A program made the translations under genes and the position numbers. Shown here piece by piece: positions 35,805-44,621 of a DNA stretch of 64,000 nt (its first letter is position 1; each line of letters starts with the position of its first letter). Source of the DNA: Xiheimicrobium sp033763395 (lineage in GTDB: Bacteria > Myxococcota > Myxococcia > Myxococcales > Myxococcaceae). The notes under the pieces were generated by a model that worked only from the letters and a program-made list of their open reading frames with translations, was not told the DNA's origin and ran no database searches. The stretch is from the NCBI GenBank assembly GCA_033763395.1, contig JANRKQ010000036.1:39548-103547 (forward strand). The letters run 5' to 3'.

Positions 35805-36293
35805 ATGTTCGGATTCATCGTTGGCACGTTGAGCCTCATCGGCCTCATCAAGGTGGCGCGTTGGGGCCGGCACGGGCGGTACGGACGGTACGGCGGCTGG
35901 GGCCGGTGGATGATGCGGCGGCTGTTCGAGCGCCTCGACACCACGCCGGGCCAGGAGAAGGTGGTGCTCCAGGCGGCGGACGAAGCGCAGCGCGTGATGT
36001 GGCAGGCGCGCGAAGAGATGTTCCGCGCGCGGGGCGAGTACGCGAAGGCCATGCGCAGCGAGCACTTCGACTCCGAGGCGCTCAACGCCGCGTTCGACAA
36101 GCAGCAGGCCGCCGTCGACGAGGTGAAGAAGACGCTCAAGGAGAAGATGCAGGCCATTCACGAGGCGCTCTCGCCCGAGCAGCGCGCGGTGCTGGCCGAC
36201 CTCATCGAGTTCGGGCCCCGGCGCTTCGCGCACGGTGGGTACGGCCGCGGCTGGCGCGGTGGCTACGGCGGGCCGTCGACGGTGAGCGTCTGA
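35805..36293 (+). CDS. Spy/CpxP-like heavy-metal or stress sensor
   Basis: A 162-residue helical protein. After a short N-terminal hydrophobic helix (MFGFIVGTLSLIGLI) and a Gly/Tyr/Arg-rich segment comes a helical domain of the Spy/CpxP type (DTTPGQEKVVLQAADEAQ, then ALNAAFDKQQAAVDEVKK and LSPEQRAVLADLIE, the LTxxQ-like motif). A Gly-rich tail ends the protein. It is the first gene of a cluster with a CpxR/CpxA-like pair downstream, as expected for an envelope-stress module. Confidence 0.8.
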   Translation: MFGFIVGTLSLIGLIKVARWGRHGRYGRYGGWGRWMMRRLFERLDTTPGQEKVVLQAADEAQRVMWQAREEMFRARGEYAKAMRSEHFDSEALNAAFDKQQAAVDEVKKTLKEKMQAIHEALSPEQRAVLADLIEFGPRRFAHGGYGRGWRGGYGGPSTVSV

Positions 36294-36324
36294 AGTCCAA
36301 CCACGGGTACACGAGGAGAACGAC

Positions 36325-36663
36325 ATGCGTTTCGCACTGATGGCAGTCCTGGCGATGGGAGTGGTGGGTGGGTACGGCTCGGCGTTCGCGCGAATGGCGC
36401 ACCACGCGCGAGGCGGGTGTCACGGCGGCGCCAATTGGCACGGCGGTGGCTGGCACGACGCGCGCTGGCGTGAGGCCGGGCGCTTCGAAGAGCCGGTGGT
36501 GAAGGCGGCTCCTGCGCCCGCGCCGGTGGTGGTGCAGGCCCCCGCGGCTCCGCCCGCGCCCGCCCCGCAGATCTTCGTCATCATGCCGGGCGCCTCGCCG
36601 GCAGCGGCTCCGCAGACGGTGGTGGTGCCGGCGGTGGCACCAGCGCCGACCCCGGCCCCGTGA
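36325..36663 (+). CDS. Small secreted Ala/Pro/His-rich protein
   Basis: A 112-residue protein with a Sec signal peptide (MAVLAMGVVGGYGSAFA). A His/Gly-rich segment follows (HHARGGCHGGANWHGGGWH), then a Pro/Ala/Val-rich tail. The His/Cys cluster could bind metal ions, which would fit the neighbouring Spy-like and CpxRA-like genes; this is inference. It starts 31 nt after the Spy-like gene. Confidence 0.72.
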   Translation: MRFALMAVLAMGVVGGYGSAFARMAHHARGGCHGGANWHGGGWHDARWREAGRFEEPVVKAAPAPAPVVVQAPAAPPAPAPQIFVIMPGASPAAAPQTVVVPAVAPAPTPAP

Positions 36664-36681
36664 TCACCTGAAAAGCGGCAT

Positions 36682-36714
36682 GGGCTCCCGGAATCGTCGA
36701 GACTCCGGGAGCCC
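36682..36714 (+). terminator. Strong hairpin before the response-regulator gene
   Basis: A perfect 11-bp inverted repeat, GGGCTCCCGGA/TCCGGGAGCCC, with an 11-nt loop, lies between the stop at 36663 and the ATG at 36741. No T run follows, so it may be an attenuating or mRNA-stabilising stem rather than a classic terminator. It would lower transcription from the small secreted genes into the regulator pair. Confidence 0.45.
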
Positions 36715-36740
36715 GCTGTTCCACGCCACCCAGGCCACCC

Positions 36741-37415
36741 ATGTCCTCCCGAGTCCTCCTCATCGATGACGACGCACGCCTGCCCGAGCTGCTCTCGAGC
36801 TACCTGGGGCAGAACGGCGTCACGTTGGCGCACGCGCCCGACGGGCCGAAGGGGCTCGCCATGCTGGAGCAGGGCGCCTGGGACGCGGTGCTGCTCGACG
36901 TGATGATGCCGGGCATGGACGGGCTGGAGGTGTGCAAGCGCATTCGCGCGAAGTCGAACGTGCCGGTCATCATGCTGACGGCGCGGGGCGACGAGACCGA
37001 CCGGGTGGTGGGCCTCGAGCTCGGCGCCGACGACTACGTGGGCAAGCCCTTCTCTCCGCGCGAGCTGTTGGCGCGGCTGCGGGCGGTCTTGAGGCGGTCG
37101 CGGCCCGACGTGGTGAACGAGCAGTTGTCGGTGGGCGCCATTCAGGTCGACGTACCGGCCCGCACGGTGACGTCCGCCGGCGCGATGGTCGACCTCACCG
37201 GCATCGAGTTCGACATCCTGGTGGCGCTCATTCGCCGGGCGGGTCGCGTGGTGCCCCGTGACGCGCTGCTGTCCGAAGCGGGCCGCAGCGACGTGGTGGT
37301 GGGCGAGCGCACGGTCGACGTGCACATCAGCCACCTGCGGCAGAAGCTCGGCGATGATCCGCCGAAGTTGATCAAGACGGTGCGTGGCGTCGGCTACGTG
37401 CTCACGAAGGACTGA
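36741..37415 (+). CDS. OmpR/CpxR-family response regulator
   Basis: A 224-residue regulator. The receiver domain (about 1-118) has DDD near the N-terminus, the phospho-acceptor in VLLDVMMPGMDG (Asp about residue 53) and the conserved Lys in GKPFSPRELL. The C-terminal winged helix is OmpR-type (LTGIEFDILVALIRRAGRV, ending RQKLGDDPPKLIKTVRGVGY). Two nt separate its stop from the histidine kinase gene. Best match by eye is the CpxR/RstA subgroup. Confidence 0.94.
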   Translation: MSSRVLLIDDDARLPELLSSYLGQNGVTLAHAPDGPKGLAMLEQGAWDAVLLDVMMPGMDGLEVCKRIRAKSNVPVIMLTARGDETDRVVGLELGADDYVGKPFSPRELLARLRAVLRRSRPDVVNEQLSVGAIQVDVPARTVTSAGAMVDLTGIEFDILVALIRRAGRVVPRDALLSEAGRSDVVVGERTVDVHISHLRQKLGDDPPKLIKTVRGVGYVLTKD

Positions 37416-37417
37416 CG

Positions 37418-38755
37418 ATGACGCCGTTCGAGCGCCGCCACTGGCGGCACCGCAAGATGGGCCCCATCGGCCGCTTCGTGCGCGCGCGGCTGCGGCGGCG
37501 CATCTTCGCGTGGTTCGCGGGCGGCATCGTGGTGACGGCGTTGCTCACCTCGTTCGTCTTCATGGTGCTGGGCAAGGTGCAGGAGCCGGTGTGGCAGCGC
37601 TCGATGGATCGCGGCACCGCGTGGATCGGCGCGCAGTTCGCTCGCGACTGGAACGATCCCGCGGCGCGTGAGGCGTTCGCGCGCCGCACCGCCGAGCAGA
37701 TGGAGATGAACCTCGAGCTCCGGGACCCGGGTGGCGCTTCGCTGCTCTCCGTGGGTGACGACTGCGGCCGGCGGGCGTTCGAGGTGCCCGTCACCGAAGC
37801 GGGGCTGCTGCTGGGCTCGGTGCGCGGCTGCTTTCAGCACGCGCCGGCCTTCGCCTGGCGGTGGGGCGTGGGCCTCCTCTTCGCCATCGGCATGTTGTGG
37901 CTGGCGTCGGGCAAGGTGGCCAGGCGTCTGGCGCGGCCTCTCGACGAGCTGACGACGGTGGTCAAACGAATCGGCGCGGGAGACTTGAGGGCCCGGGCCG
38001 ATCTCTCGTGCCGCGAGCCCGACGAGCTCGGCGTGGTGGCCGACGCCATCAACGACATGGCGGCGCGCATCGAGAAGCAGCTGGCCGATCAGCGCGAGCT
38101 GCTCGCGGCCGTGTCGCACGAGCTGCGCACGCCGCTGGCCCGCGTGCGCATCATCTCGGAGATCGCTCGCGACACCGGCGCCACCCCGCGCACCTACGAC
38201 GACCTGGACCGCGAGGTGGAAGAGATGGACGCGCTGGTGGGCCAGCTACTGGCGAGCTCGCGGCTCGACTTCGGCGTCATCACCGCGCGCGAGCTGTCGG
38301 TGCGTGACGTGGTGAATCGGGCGGTCGAACGAGCGGGGCTGCCGGTGAGCGCGCTCGAGGTCGAGGGTGAAGGCGATCGACTCACCGGCGACGCCACGCT
38401 GCTCCAGCGCGCGCTGGCGAACCTGCTCGACAACGCGAAGAAGCACGCTGGCGGCGTGGAGCAGCTGCGCGTCGTGCTGCGCGGCGACCGCGTCTCCTTC
38501 GAGGTGCTCGATCGCGGGCCCGGCTTGCCCGAGGGCGGAGAAGCAGCGCTGTTCGAGAAGTTTCAGCGGCAGACGGACGACCAGGGCACCTCGGAGGGCC
38601 TTGGGCTCGGCCTGTCGCTCGTGCGGCGCATCGCGAAGGCGCACGGCGGCACGGTGTGGGCGCGCACGCGAGACGGAGGCGGGGCGGTGTTTGGCTTCGA
38701 CGTCGCGGTCACCCCTTCGGCCGTGGTCGCAGCGCCGGCGGCGTTGCCTGCGTAG
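37418..38755 (+). CDS. CpxA-like sensor histidine kinase
   Basis: A 445-residue membrane kinase. TM1 is at about 30-50, a periplasmic domain at about 51-140, TM2 at about 145-165, followed by a HAMP linker, the HisKA motif LLAAVSHELRTPLARVRI (His about residue 232) and a HATPase_c domain (NLLDNAKKHAGG, FEVLDRGPGLPEG, GLGLSLVRRIAKAHGG). It is the partner of the regulator immediately upstream. The Spy-like gene upstream suggests it senses envelope protein damage or metals. Confidence 0.94.
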   Translation: MTPFERRHWRHRKMGPIGRFVRARLRRRIFAWFAGGIVVTALLTSFVFMVLGKVQEPVWQRSMDRGTAWIGAQFARDWNDPAAREAFARRTAEQMEMNLELRDPGGASLLSVGDDCGRRAFEVPVTEAGLLLGSVRGCFQHAPAFAWRWGVGLLFAIGMLWLASGKVARRLARPLDELTTVVKRIGAGDLRARADLSCREPDELGVVADAINDMAARIEKQLADQRELLAAVSHELRTPLARVRIISEIARDTGATPRTYDDLDREVEEMDALVGQLLASSRLDFGVITARELSVRDVVNRAVERAGLPVSALEVEGEGDRLTGDATLLQRALANLLDNAKKHAGGVEQLRVVLRGDRVSFEVLDRGPGLPEGGEAALFEKFQRQTDDQGTSEGLGLGLSLVRRIAKAHGGTVWARTRDGGGAVFGFDVAVTPSAVVAAPAALPA

Positions 38756-38959
38756 GGGTGTCCCCAATCTCGGCGCTGCAGTGGCGCGGTGAAGAGACGG
38801 CGCCCACGCTCGTCACGAGGCGACCTTCCAGGGAGCCCGCCGATGCCTTCAACCCCCGTCTCGCCCGTGGATCTCGGGACTTGCCCACCGCACGAGCGAC
38901 CTTCTCCGGGCGCGCTGCGTCAGGGCGGTTCGTTGCACAGCAGGCCTGCTCCGGGTGTG

Positions 38960-39691
38960 ATGCCTCGCGTGACGCGGGTCGTCGTCGTCCTCGCCGTGTG
39001 TCTGTCGAGTCAGGCCTTCGCCGGCAAGGTGACGGTGCCGGCTGACGTGGGCGTGGGCCCCGAGGCGTTCTGGTTCTACGGGCCGCTGCTCGAGAACCGC
39101 GGCGCCGTTCCGCACTTCGCGCTCGCGTTCAACCTGCACGCCATCATCGACCGCGACTGGATCAACGACAACCGCGACCGCATTCCGGCGCAGTACCGCG
39201 GCCAGGCCGACCGCATCACCGAGCTGAAAGTGGGGCCGAGCATCTTCATTCCCTCGACCGTGTACGTGTCGCCGGCCATCGACGCGCTCAACGGCGTGGG
39301 CCTCTTCGGGCTGACGTGGAAGCCGCTCGGCCTGACGCTGGTGTCGACGGGCCAGAAGTCGGAGCGCGCCTGGAACCAGAGCCGCGGCCGCTTCCTCATC
39401 GAGGGCAACCTGCTGCTGACGGGCCTCTACATCTATTCCAACCTGCGGGGCGTCGAGCTCGCCGGCATTCCGTCGACCTTCTTCCTGCGGCCCGGCGTCG
39501 AGCTGCAGACGACGCTGCTGCTCAACGTGACGCGCACGGTGCTGGTGAGCCTCGGAGGCGGCGCGCAGGCGTACATCCCCCAGCGGCTCGGCGCCTTCTT
39601 CGACGTGCTGCCCATCGAGCGCACCGTGTGGCTCTCGTTCTTTGCCTTCTTGAAGTTCCACGTCCGTTTCCCCTACGAGGCCTCGTTCTGA
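38960..39691 (+). CDS. Predicted outer-membrane beta-barrel-like protein
   Basis: A 243-residue exported protein with a signal peptide (RVVVVLAVCLSSQAFAG). The mature part is rich in alternating polar/hydrophobic strands (LLLTGLYIYSNLRGVELAGI, TVLVSLGGGAQAYIP) and ends in a terminal Phe (PYEASF), as in many outer-membrane barrels. The ATG at 38960 is fixed by the signal peptide; a longer frame from 38789 adds an unlikely leader. Family not recognised. Confidence 0.68.
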   Translation: MPRVTRVVVVLAVCLSSQAFAGKVTVPADVGVGPEAFWFYGPLLENRGAVPHFALAFNLHAIIDRDWINDNRDRIPAQYRGQADRITELKVGPSIFIPSTVYVSPAIDALNGVGLFGLTWKPLGLTLVSTGQKSERAWNQSRGRFLIEGNLLLTGLYIYSNLRGVELAGIPSTFFLRPGVELQTTLLLNVTRTVLVSLGGGAQAYIPQRLGAFFDVLPIERTVWLSFFAFLKFHVRFPYEASF

Positions 39692-39718
39692 CCTCGTTCC
39701 CCGCCAAGGAGTCCGCCC

Positions 39719-41251
39719 GTGCCCGGTCCCATTCGTAACAACCCGAACGCTCCAGCCGTCACCGGCCCGGCCACCACGCGCCCCGCGACGACGACGCCTG
39801 GCACCACGCCCGCTGAGTCCTCGTCGCCTGCGCGTCCTCAAGGGTGGGCCCCAGGCGCCTCGACGGGGGGCCGACGTCCGCAGGTGCCGCCCGCGCTCAC
39901 GAACGCCGTGACGAACCGGGTGACGGACGCCCTGCGCACGGCCGGGCCCTCGAGCTACGAGCTGGTTCCCAACCGGTACCCCGGCACCGTCGGCTTGCCG
40001 CAGGTCCTGCAGGGCCTCGCGAACTCGCCACAGGGCGGCGCGGCGGCGACGAAGCTGCTCGAGAAGCTCCAGCAGCAGACGGGCGTGACGGTGCCGCCCG
40101 AGGTGCTCGCGCAGGTGAAGCAGAACCCGGCCGCGCTCACGAAGGCCCTCGAGGTGACGCCCGGCCAGATGGCGACGGGCATCGCCGGCCTGAACGCCGC
40201 CTACAAGGCCGGCAAGGTGAAGAACCCGGCGCCGAGGGAGAACGTGCTGCCGCAGAGGTTCGATCTCTCGAAGCTCGAAGCGCTCGACCTGCCCCGCCCG
40301 AAGTCCGAGCTGAAGGAGATCGCTCCGGGCCTCTTCACCGGTGACGTGGCCAGCACCGCCTCGGACGCCGAGGTGAAGCAGAACCGCGTGATGTCCGAGG
40401 TGTTCCAGCGGCTGTCGCGCAACGCCACCGCGGCGCCCGACGAGAAGTTCGAGGTGACGCTCAACGGCAAGGCCTACACGTCGATGGAGGGCTTCCTCGG
40501 TGGCCTCAAGGAGGCCGGCTACGACGTCTCGGTGCGCTTCGATTCGCGGGTCGCCAACTTCGCCGCGCTCAAGGCCGCCGTGCCGGGCACCCAGCCGCCG
40601 CAGTTGGTCGACGTGCCGGCCCCGCTGATGGTGAAGACGGGCATCACCGACGCGCTGGGCAAAGAAGCCGTGGTGCCGGCCGCGCACTCCGAGATGATGG
40701 TGTTCATCAAGTCCGGGCCGAACACCCGGGGCCCCGCCCTCGACGCCACCACCCGCTACTACCAGGGCACCAGCGGCACCGGCTTCTTCCCCGCGAACGT
40801 GCACGCCGAGCCCGAGTGGCTGGGCCGCGCGTCGAGCCCGGTGCTCAAGGGCGCCGACGCGATGAAGGCCGTTCGCCTCGCGGGCGCGTTCACCGACGTG
40901 GTGGAAGACGCGGCGAAGCGGCTCGATCTCTACGCCGACGGCTACGGCATCACCGGCGTCTGCAACGACTCGGTGGCCGTGGTGCAGCAGGCGGTGACGG
41001 GCAACGCGACGCAGTACCCGCTCCTCATGAACGACGGCGTCCTGCTGGGCGAGCTGCAGCGGCGCCTGTCGGACGGCGATCGCACGGGTGACGCTGGCTA
41101 CCGGGCGCTCAAGAAGGCCATCACCGAGCTGCCCTCTGACGCGCGGCCCAACCCCTCAGCTGCCCGGCGCGCGCTCGAGTCGTTGCCCTGGGAGAGCGGC
41201 AAGGAGCCCTTCCAGTCGACGGTCGACGCGCGGCGGATTCTGGGCGGCTGA
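39719..41251 (+). CDS. Hypothetical protein with Pro/Thr-rich N-terminus
   Basis: A 510-residue protein from GTG 39719, shortly after the beta-barrel gene. Residues about 1-60 are Pro/Thr/Ala-rich and there is no signal peptide or TM segment. A helical region (about 80-150) is followed by a mixed domain with two candidate catalytic-type motifs, AHSEMMVFIKSGPN (about 322-335) and GITGVCNDSVAVVQ (about 410-423, the only Cys). A papain-like or deamidase-like Cys/His site is a guess. Likely exported by another route or cytosolic. Confidence 0.7.
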   Translation: MPGPIRNNPNAPAVTGPATTRPATTTPGTTPAESSSPARPQGWAPGASTGGRRPQVPPALTNAVTNRVTDALRTAGPSSYELVPNRYPGTVGLPQVLQGLANSPQGGAAATKLLEKLQQQTGVTVPPEVLAQVKQNPAALTKALEVTPGQMATGIAGLNAAYKAGKVKNPAPRENVLPQRFDLSKLEALDLPRPKSELKEIAPGLFTGDVASTASDAEVKQNRVMSEVFQRLSRNATAAPDEKFEVTLNGKAYTSMEGFLGGLKEAGYDVSVRFDSRVANFAALKAAVPGTQPPQLVDVPAPLMVKTGITDALGKEAVVPAAHSEMMVFIKSGPNTRGPALDATTRYYQGTSGTGFFPANVHAEPEWLGRASSPVLKGADAMKAVRLAGAFTDVVEDAAKRLDLYADGYGITGVCNDSVAVVQQAVTGNATQYPLLMNDGVLLGELQRRLSDGDRTGDAGYRALKKAITELPSDARPNPSAARRALESLPWESGKEPFQSTVDARRILGG

Positions 41252-41286
41252 AGCCCTCTCCAGACGGGCGTGAGGGGCCCGTTGCC

Positions 41287-42294
41287 TCAGCCGGCGAGCC
41301 GCTCGACGGAGACCGCGTGCGCCGGAGCGCCCGTCGCTTCGAAGCGGGTGAGGTTCTCGAGCGTCGTGCGGGCGATGGCGGTGAGGGCCTCTTCGGTGAA
41401 GAAGCCCTGGTGCCCGGTGATGACGACGTTTGGAAAGGTGAGGAGCCGCGCGAAGACGTCGTCCTGCAGCACCTCGCTCGAGAGATCGCGAAAGAAGAGG
41501 TCGGCCTCTTCTTCGTAGACGTCGATGGCCAGGCCTCCGAGGCGGCGGGCCTTGAGCGCGTCGATGACGGCCACCGTGTCGATGACGGCGCCGCGGCTCG
41601 TGTTGAGCAGCATCGCCGAGGGCTTCATCAGCGACAGCGCGCGCGCATCGATGAGGTGGCGGGTCTGCGGCGTCAGCGGGCAGTGCAGGCTCACCACGTC
41701 GCTCTCGCGGAGCACCTGCTCGAGGGCGACCAGCTCGAGGCCCACCTCGGCGCAGCCGGGGCCCGGGCGTGGGTCGACGGCGAGCACCCGGCAGCCGAAG
41801 CCCTTCATGATGCGCGCGAAGGCGAGGCCGATCTTTCCCGTGCCGATGAGGCCCACGGTGCGGCCATTCAGGTCGACGCCGAGCAGCCCGTCGAGCGCGA
41901 AGTTGCCCTCCCGCACCCGGGCGTGGGCGCGGTGGATCTTCCGGTTGAGGGTCAGCAGGAGCGCCACCGTGTGCTCGGCGACGGCGAACGGCGAGTACTC
42001 GGGCACGCGTGCGATGGTGACCCCCAGGCGCTGGGCCGCGGTGAGGTCGACGTTGTTGAAGCCCGCGCAGCGCAACGTCACCAGCCGCACGCCGCCCTCA
42101 CGCAGTTGCAGGAGGACGGGTTCGTTCAGCACGTCGTTCACGAAGGCCGCCACCGCGTCGTGGCCTTTGGCGAGCGCCACCGTCGTCTCGTCGAGCCGGG
42201 ACTCGACGAAGGTGAGGTGGTGCGCCCCCGCGCCGTTCTCGCGCTCGAGAAAGGTACGGTCCCAGCTGCGGGTGCTGAAGACGAGCGTGCGCAT
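41287..42294 (-). CDS. ldhA: D-lactate dehydrogenase / D-2-hydroxyacid dehydrogenase
   Basis: A 335-residue NAD-dependent dehydrogenase, the length of bacterial LdhA. It has VGLIGTGKIGLAFARIM for NAD binding, and the catalytic set in LNTSRGAVIDT (Arg), a Glu in the AIDVYEEEADLFF region and His in ITGHQGFFT. MRTLVFSTRSWD at 42294 is the natural start; a longer frame adds a non-conserved leader. It reduces pyruvate to D-lactate or acts on a related 2-keto acid. Confidence 0.92.
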   Translation of the reverse strand: MRTLVFSTRSWDRTFLERENGAGAHHLTFVESRLDETTVALAKGHDAVAAFVNDVLNEPVLLQLREGGVRLVTLRCAGFNNVDLTAAQRLGVTIARVPEYSPFAVAEHTVALLLTLNRKIHRAHARVREGNFALDGLLGVDLNGRTVGLIGTGKIGLAFARIMKGFGCRVLAVDPRPGPGCAEVGLELVALEQVLRESDVVSLHCPLTPQTRHLIDARALSLMKPSAMLLNTSRGAVIDTVAVIDALKARRLGGLAIDVYEEEADLFFRDLSSEVLQDDVFARLLTFPNVVITGHQGFFTEEALTAIARTTLENLTRFEATGAPAHAVSVERLAG

Positions 42295-42415
42295 GGCCGG
42301 GTTCCACCACGTCACCGGGCCCCGCAGCGCTTCGAAAAACGGGAAGTCGACTCGGGCGGGGGCGCGCGCGGGTTCGACTGCCACGCGGCGCGGCTTTTGG
42401 GTACCTTGCCGCTCC

Positions 42416-42844
42416 GTGCAGCTCGTCCTTCCCAGGCCCAACCGCACGTTGGGCACCATCGACGCCCTCGGCATCATCGGGCTGGTGGGGTTGCTCATCG
42501 GCCGCTACGTGCCGGTGGCGCTCATCATTCCCTTCTGGGGCTGCACCTTCCGCGAGACGACCGGCATTCCGTGTCCCGGCTGTGGGCTGACGCGGGTGGC
42601 AGACCGGGTGGCGCACTTCAACGTGACGGGCGCCTTCATGGCGAACCCGCTGGGCACGGTGGTGGCGCTGCTCTTCGCCATCGCGGTGGTGTTGATGGTG
42701 GTGCACCTCGTCTTCGGCGTGCCGCTGCCGGAGCTGCAGTTGACCGACGCGGAGTGGCGCGTGGCGCGCTGGGTGGCGGTCGGCCTGTTCTTCGCGAACT
42801 ACGGCTTCGTGGTGTTCGCGTACCGGGTGCTCCACTGGCGCTGA
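42416..42844 (+). CDS. DUF2752 membrane protein
   Basis: A 142-residue protein from GTG 42416 with three TM helices and the DUF2752 signature CTFRETTGIPCPGCGLTR. Family function is unknown. It is divergent from ldhA, with about 120 bp between starts, and its stop overlaps the beginning of the plsY frame. Confidence 0.88.
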   Translation: MQLVLPRPNRTLGTIDALGIIGLVGLLIGRYVPVALIIPFWGCTFRETTGIPCPGCGLTRVADRVAHFNVTGAFMANPLGTVVALLFAIAVVLMVVHLVFGVPLPELQLTDAEWRVARWVAVGLFFANYGFVVFAYRVLHWR

Positions 42845-42858
42845 CGACGCTGGGCTTG

Positions 42859-43422
<564 letters not shown>

Positions 43423-43727
43423 GCGGCCTTCAGCGCTTGACCATCGCCGCTTCAATCCCGCTCCCATGCCGTCCAGGAAGCACATCAGAGCGGGCGAGTC
43501 GGCCTCCCGTACGCTCGATTGCAGGACGGCGCCGAGGCGCACGCTGCGTGCATTTCCACACCGGAGGGCTCGAATCGGCCGCCCGCCGATCGAGGAGAAC
43601 AGGAGACCGATTTTTTCGGTCTGGTGTGCTTCTCGATCGACTCACGGGACGCCGGGCGGACATCGACCGGTGCGCGGTCGAGTCATCCGGTCGACGTTTG
43701 GAGGCGCTCACGAAGGACAGCGCGAGG
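43423..43727. other. Intergenic stretch with one perfect hairpin
   Basis: About 300 bp between the convergent plsY and lipoprotein genes. The only structure I see is AGACCGA-TTTTT-TCGGTCT at 43604-43622, a perfect 7-bp stem with an all-T loop. No gene is supported. Confidence 0.6.
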
Positions 43728-44621
43728 TCAGCGGGCCTCAGGCTCGACGAACGTGCGGGGCCAGCCGGGCGTGCGCCGCATGTCGGGCGGGTGGAGCTTC
43801 CACAGCAGCAACGTGGCGGCGGCGGCGCGCACCGAGGCGTCGGGCGACTGCTGCACGAGGCGGAGCAGGGGCTCGTTCTCGACGTCGCAGCCCAGCCTGA
43901 ACTCGACCCAGGGCCGGGTGAGCTCGAGGAGGGCGCGGCGGACGACCGTGGCATCGGCACCGGACAGCGAGGCGACGAGGGCCCGGCAGCGATTCGGGGC
44001 GGGACGCTCCGGGGGCTCGGGGGCGGCGACTTCGACGGGCTTGAGGCCGCCGCAGGCGCGCGGCGGGTCGACGCCCAGCTCGGCGAGGGTGGTGCACAGC
44101 AGGGCCTTCTCGTCAGCCGAGCGTGGCGGTGAGGCCGACAGGCTCTTCTCGAGGGCGCCCGCGGCGATGATGAGGCGCAGGGCCTTCACGGCGGCGATCG
44201 CGGCGAGGCGAACCCCCGCGTCGCCATCGAGCACGAGGTCGGCGACGGCCGAGGTGCCGGGCTCCCAACGAGCGGTGGCGGCGAAGCGAGCGAGGTGAAA
44301 CCGGGTGGCCGCGTCGGGGGCGCGGCTCTCGGTGCCCCACGAGAGCGCGTCGGAGCGGGCCAGCGCGACGAGGCGAACCTGGGCGACGGGCACCGGGCAT
44401 TCGGGGGCGCTGATGACGATGGCATCGAGCGTCTCGGCGGCCTTGCGCGTGTCGGCGACGGCCGAGAACCACGCTGCCTGGCACGGATCATCAGGCAGGG
44501 GCCCGCGCGCGACGACCTGCTGGAGCTCGGCGATCGTCTGGCCCGTCACCACCACCGGCTCGACGCGCTTCGGAGTGCACGCCAGCGTGGCGGCCAGCAC
44601 CACCCAGCCGCACCGCTTCAC
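43728..44621 (-). CDS. HEAT-like lipoprotein
   Basis: A 297-residue predicted lipoprotein (lipobox LAATLACT). The mature protein is Ala/Leu-rich and helical, with HEAT-like units such as DGDAGVRLAAIAAVKAL and SPDASVRAAAATLLLWKL. The GTG start overlaps the stop of the upstream kinase gene as GTGA, so it is translationally coupled. It may be a target or accessory of that kinase; unknown. Confidence 0.78.
   Translation of the reverse strand: MKRCGWVVLAATLACTPKRVEPVVVTGQTIAELQQVVARGPLPDDPCQAAWFSAVADTRKAAETLDAIVISAPECPVPVAQVRLVALARSDALSWGTESRAPDAATRFHLARFAATARWEPGTSAVADLVLDGDAGVRLAAIAAVKALRLIIAAGALEKSLSASPPRSADEKALLCTTLAELGVDPPRACGGLKPVEVAAPEPPERPAPNRCRALVASLSGADATVVRRALLELTRPWVEFRLGCDVENEPLLRLVQQSPDASVRAAAATLLLWKLHPPDMRRTPGWPRTFVEPEAR

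Noticed and set aside
43604..43622. Intrinsic terminator
   Set aside because: The stem is perfect, but the T run forms the loop rather than following the stem, so it does not fit a rho-independent terminator.
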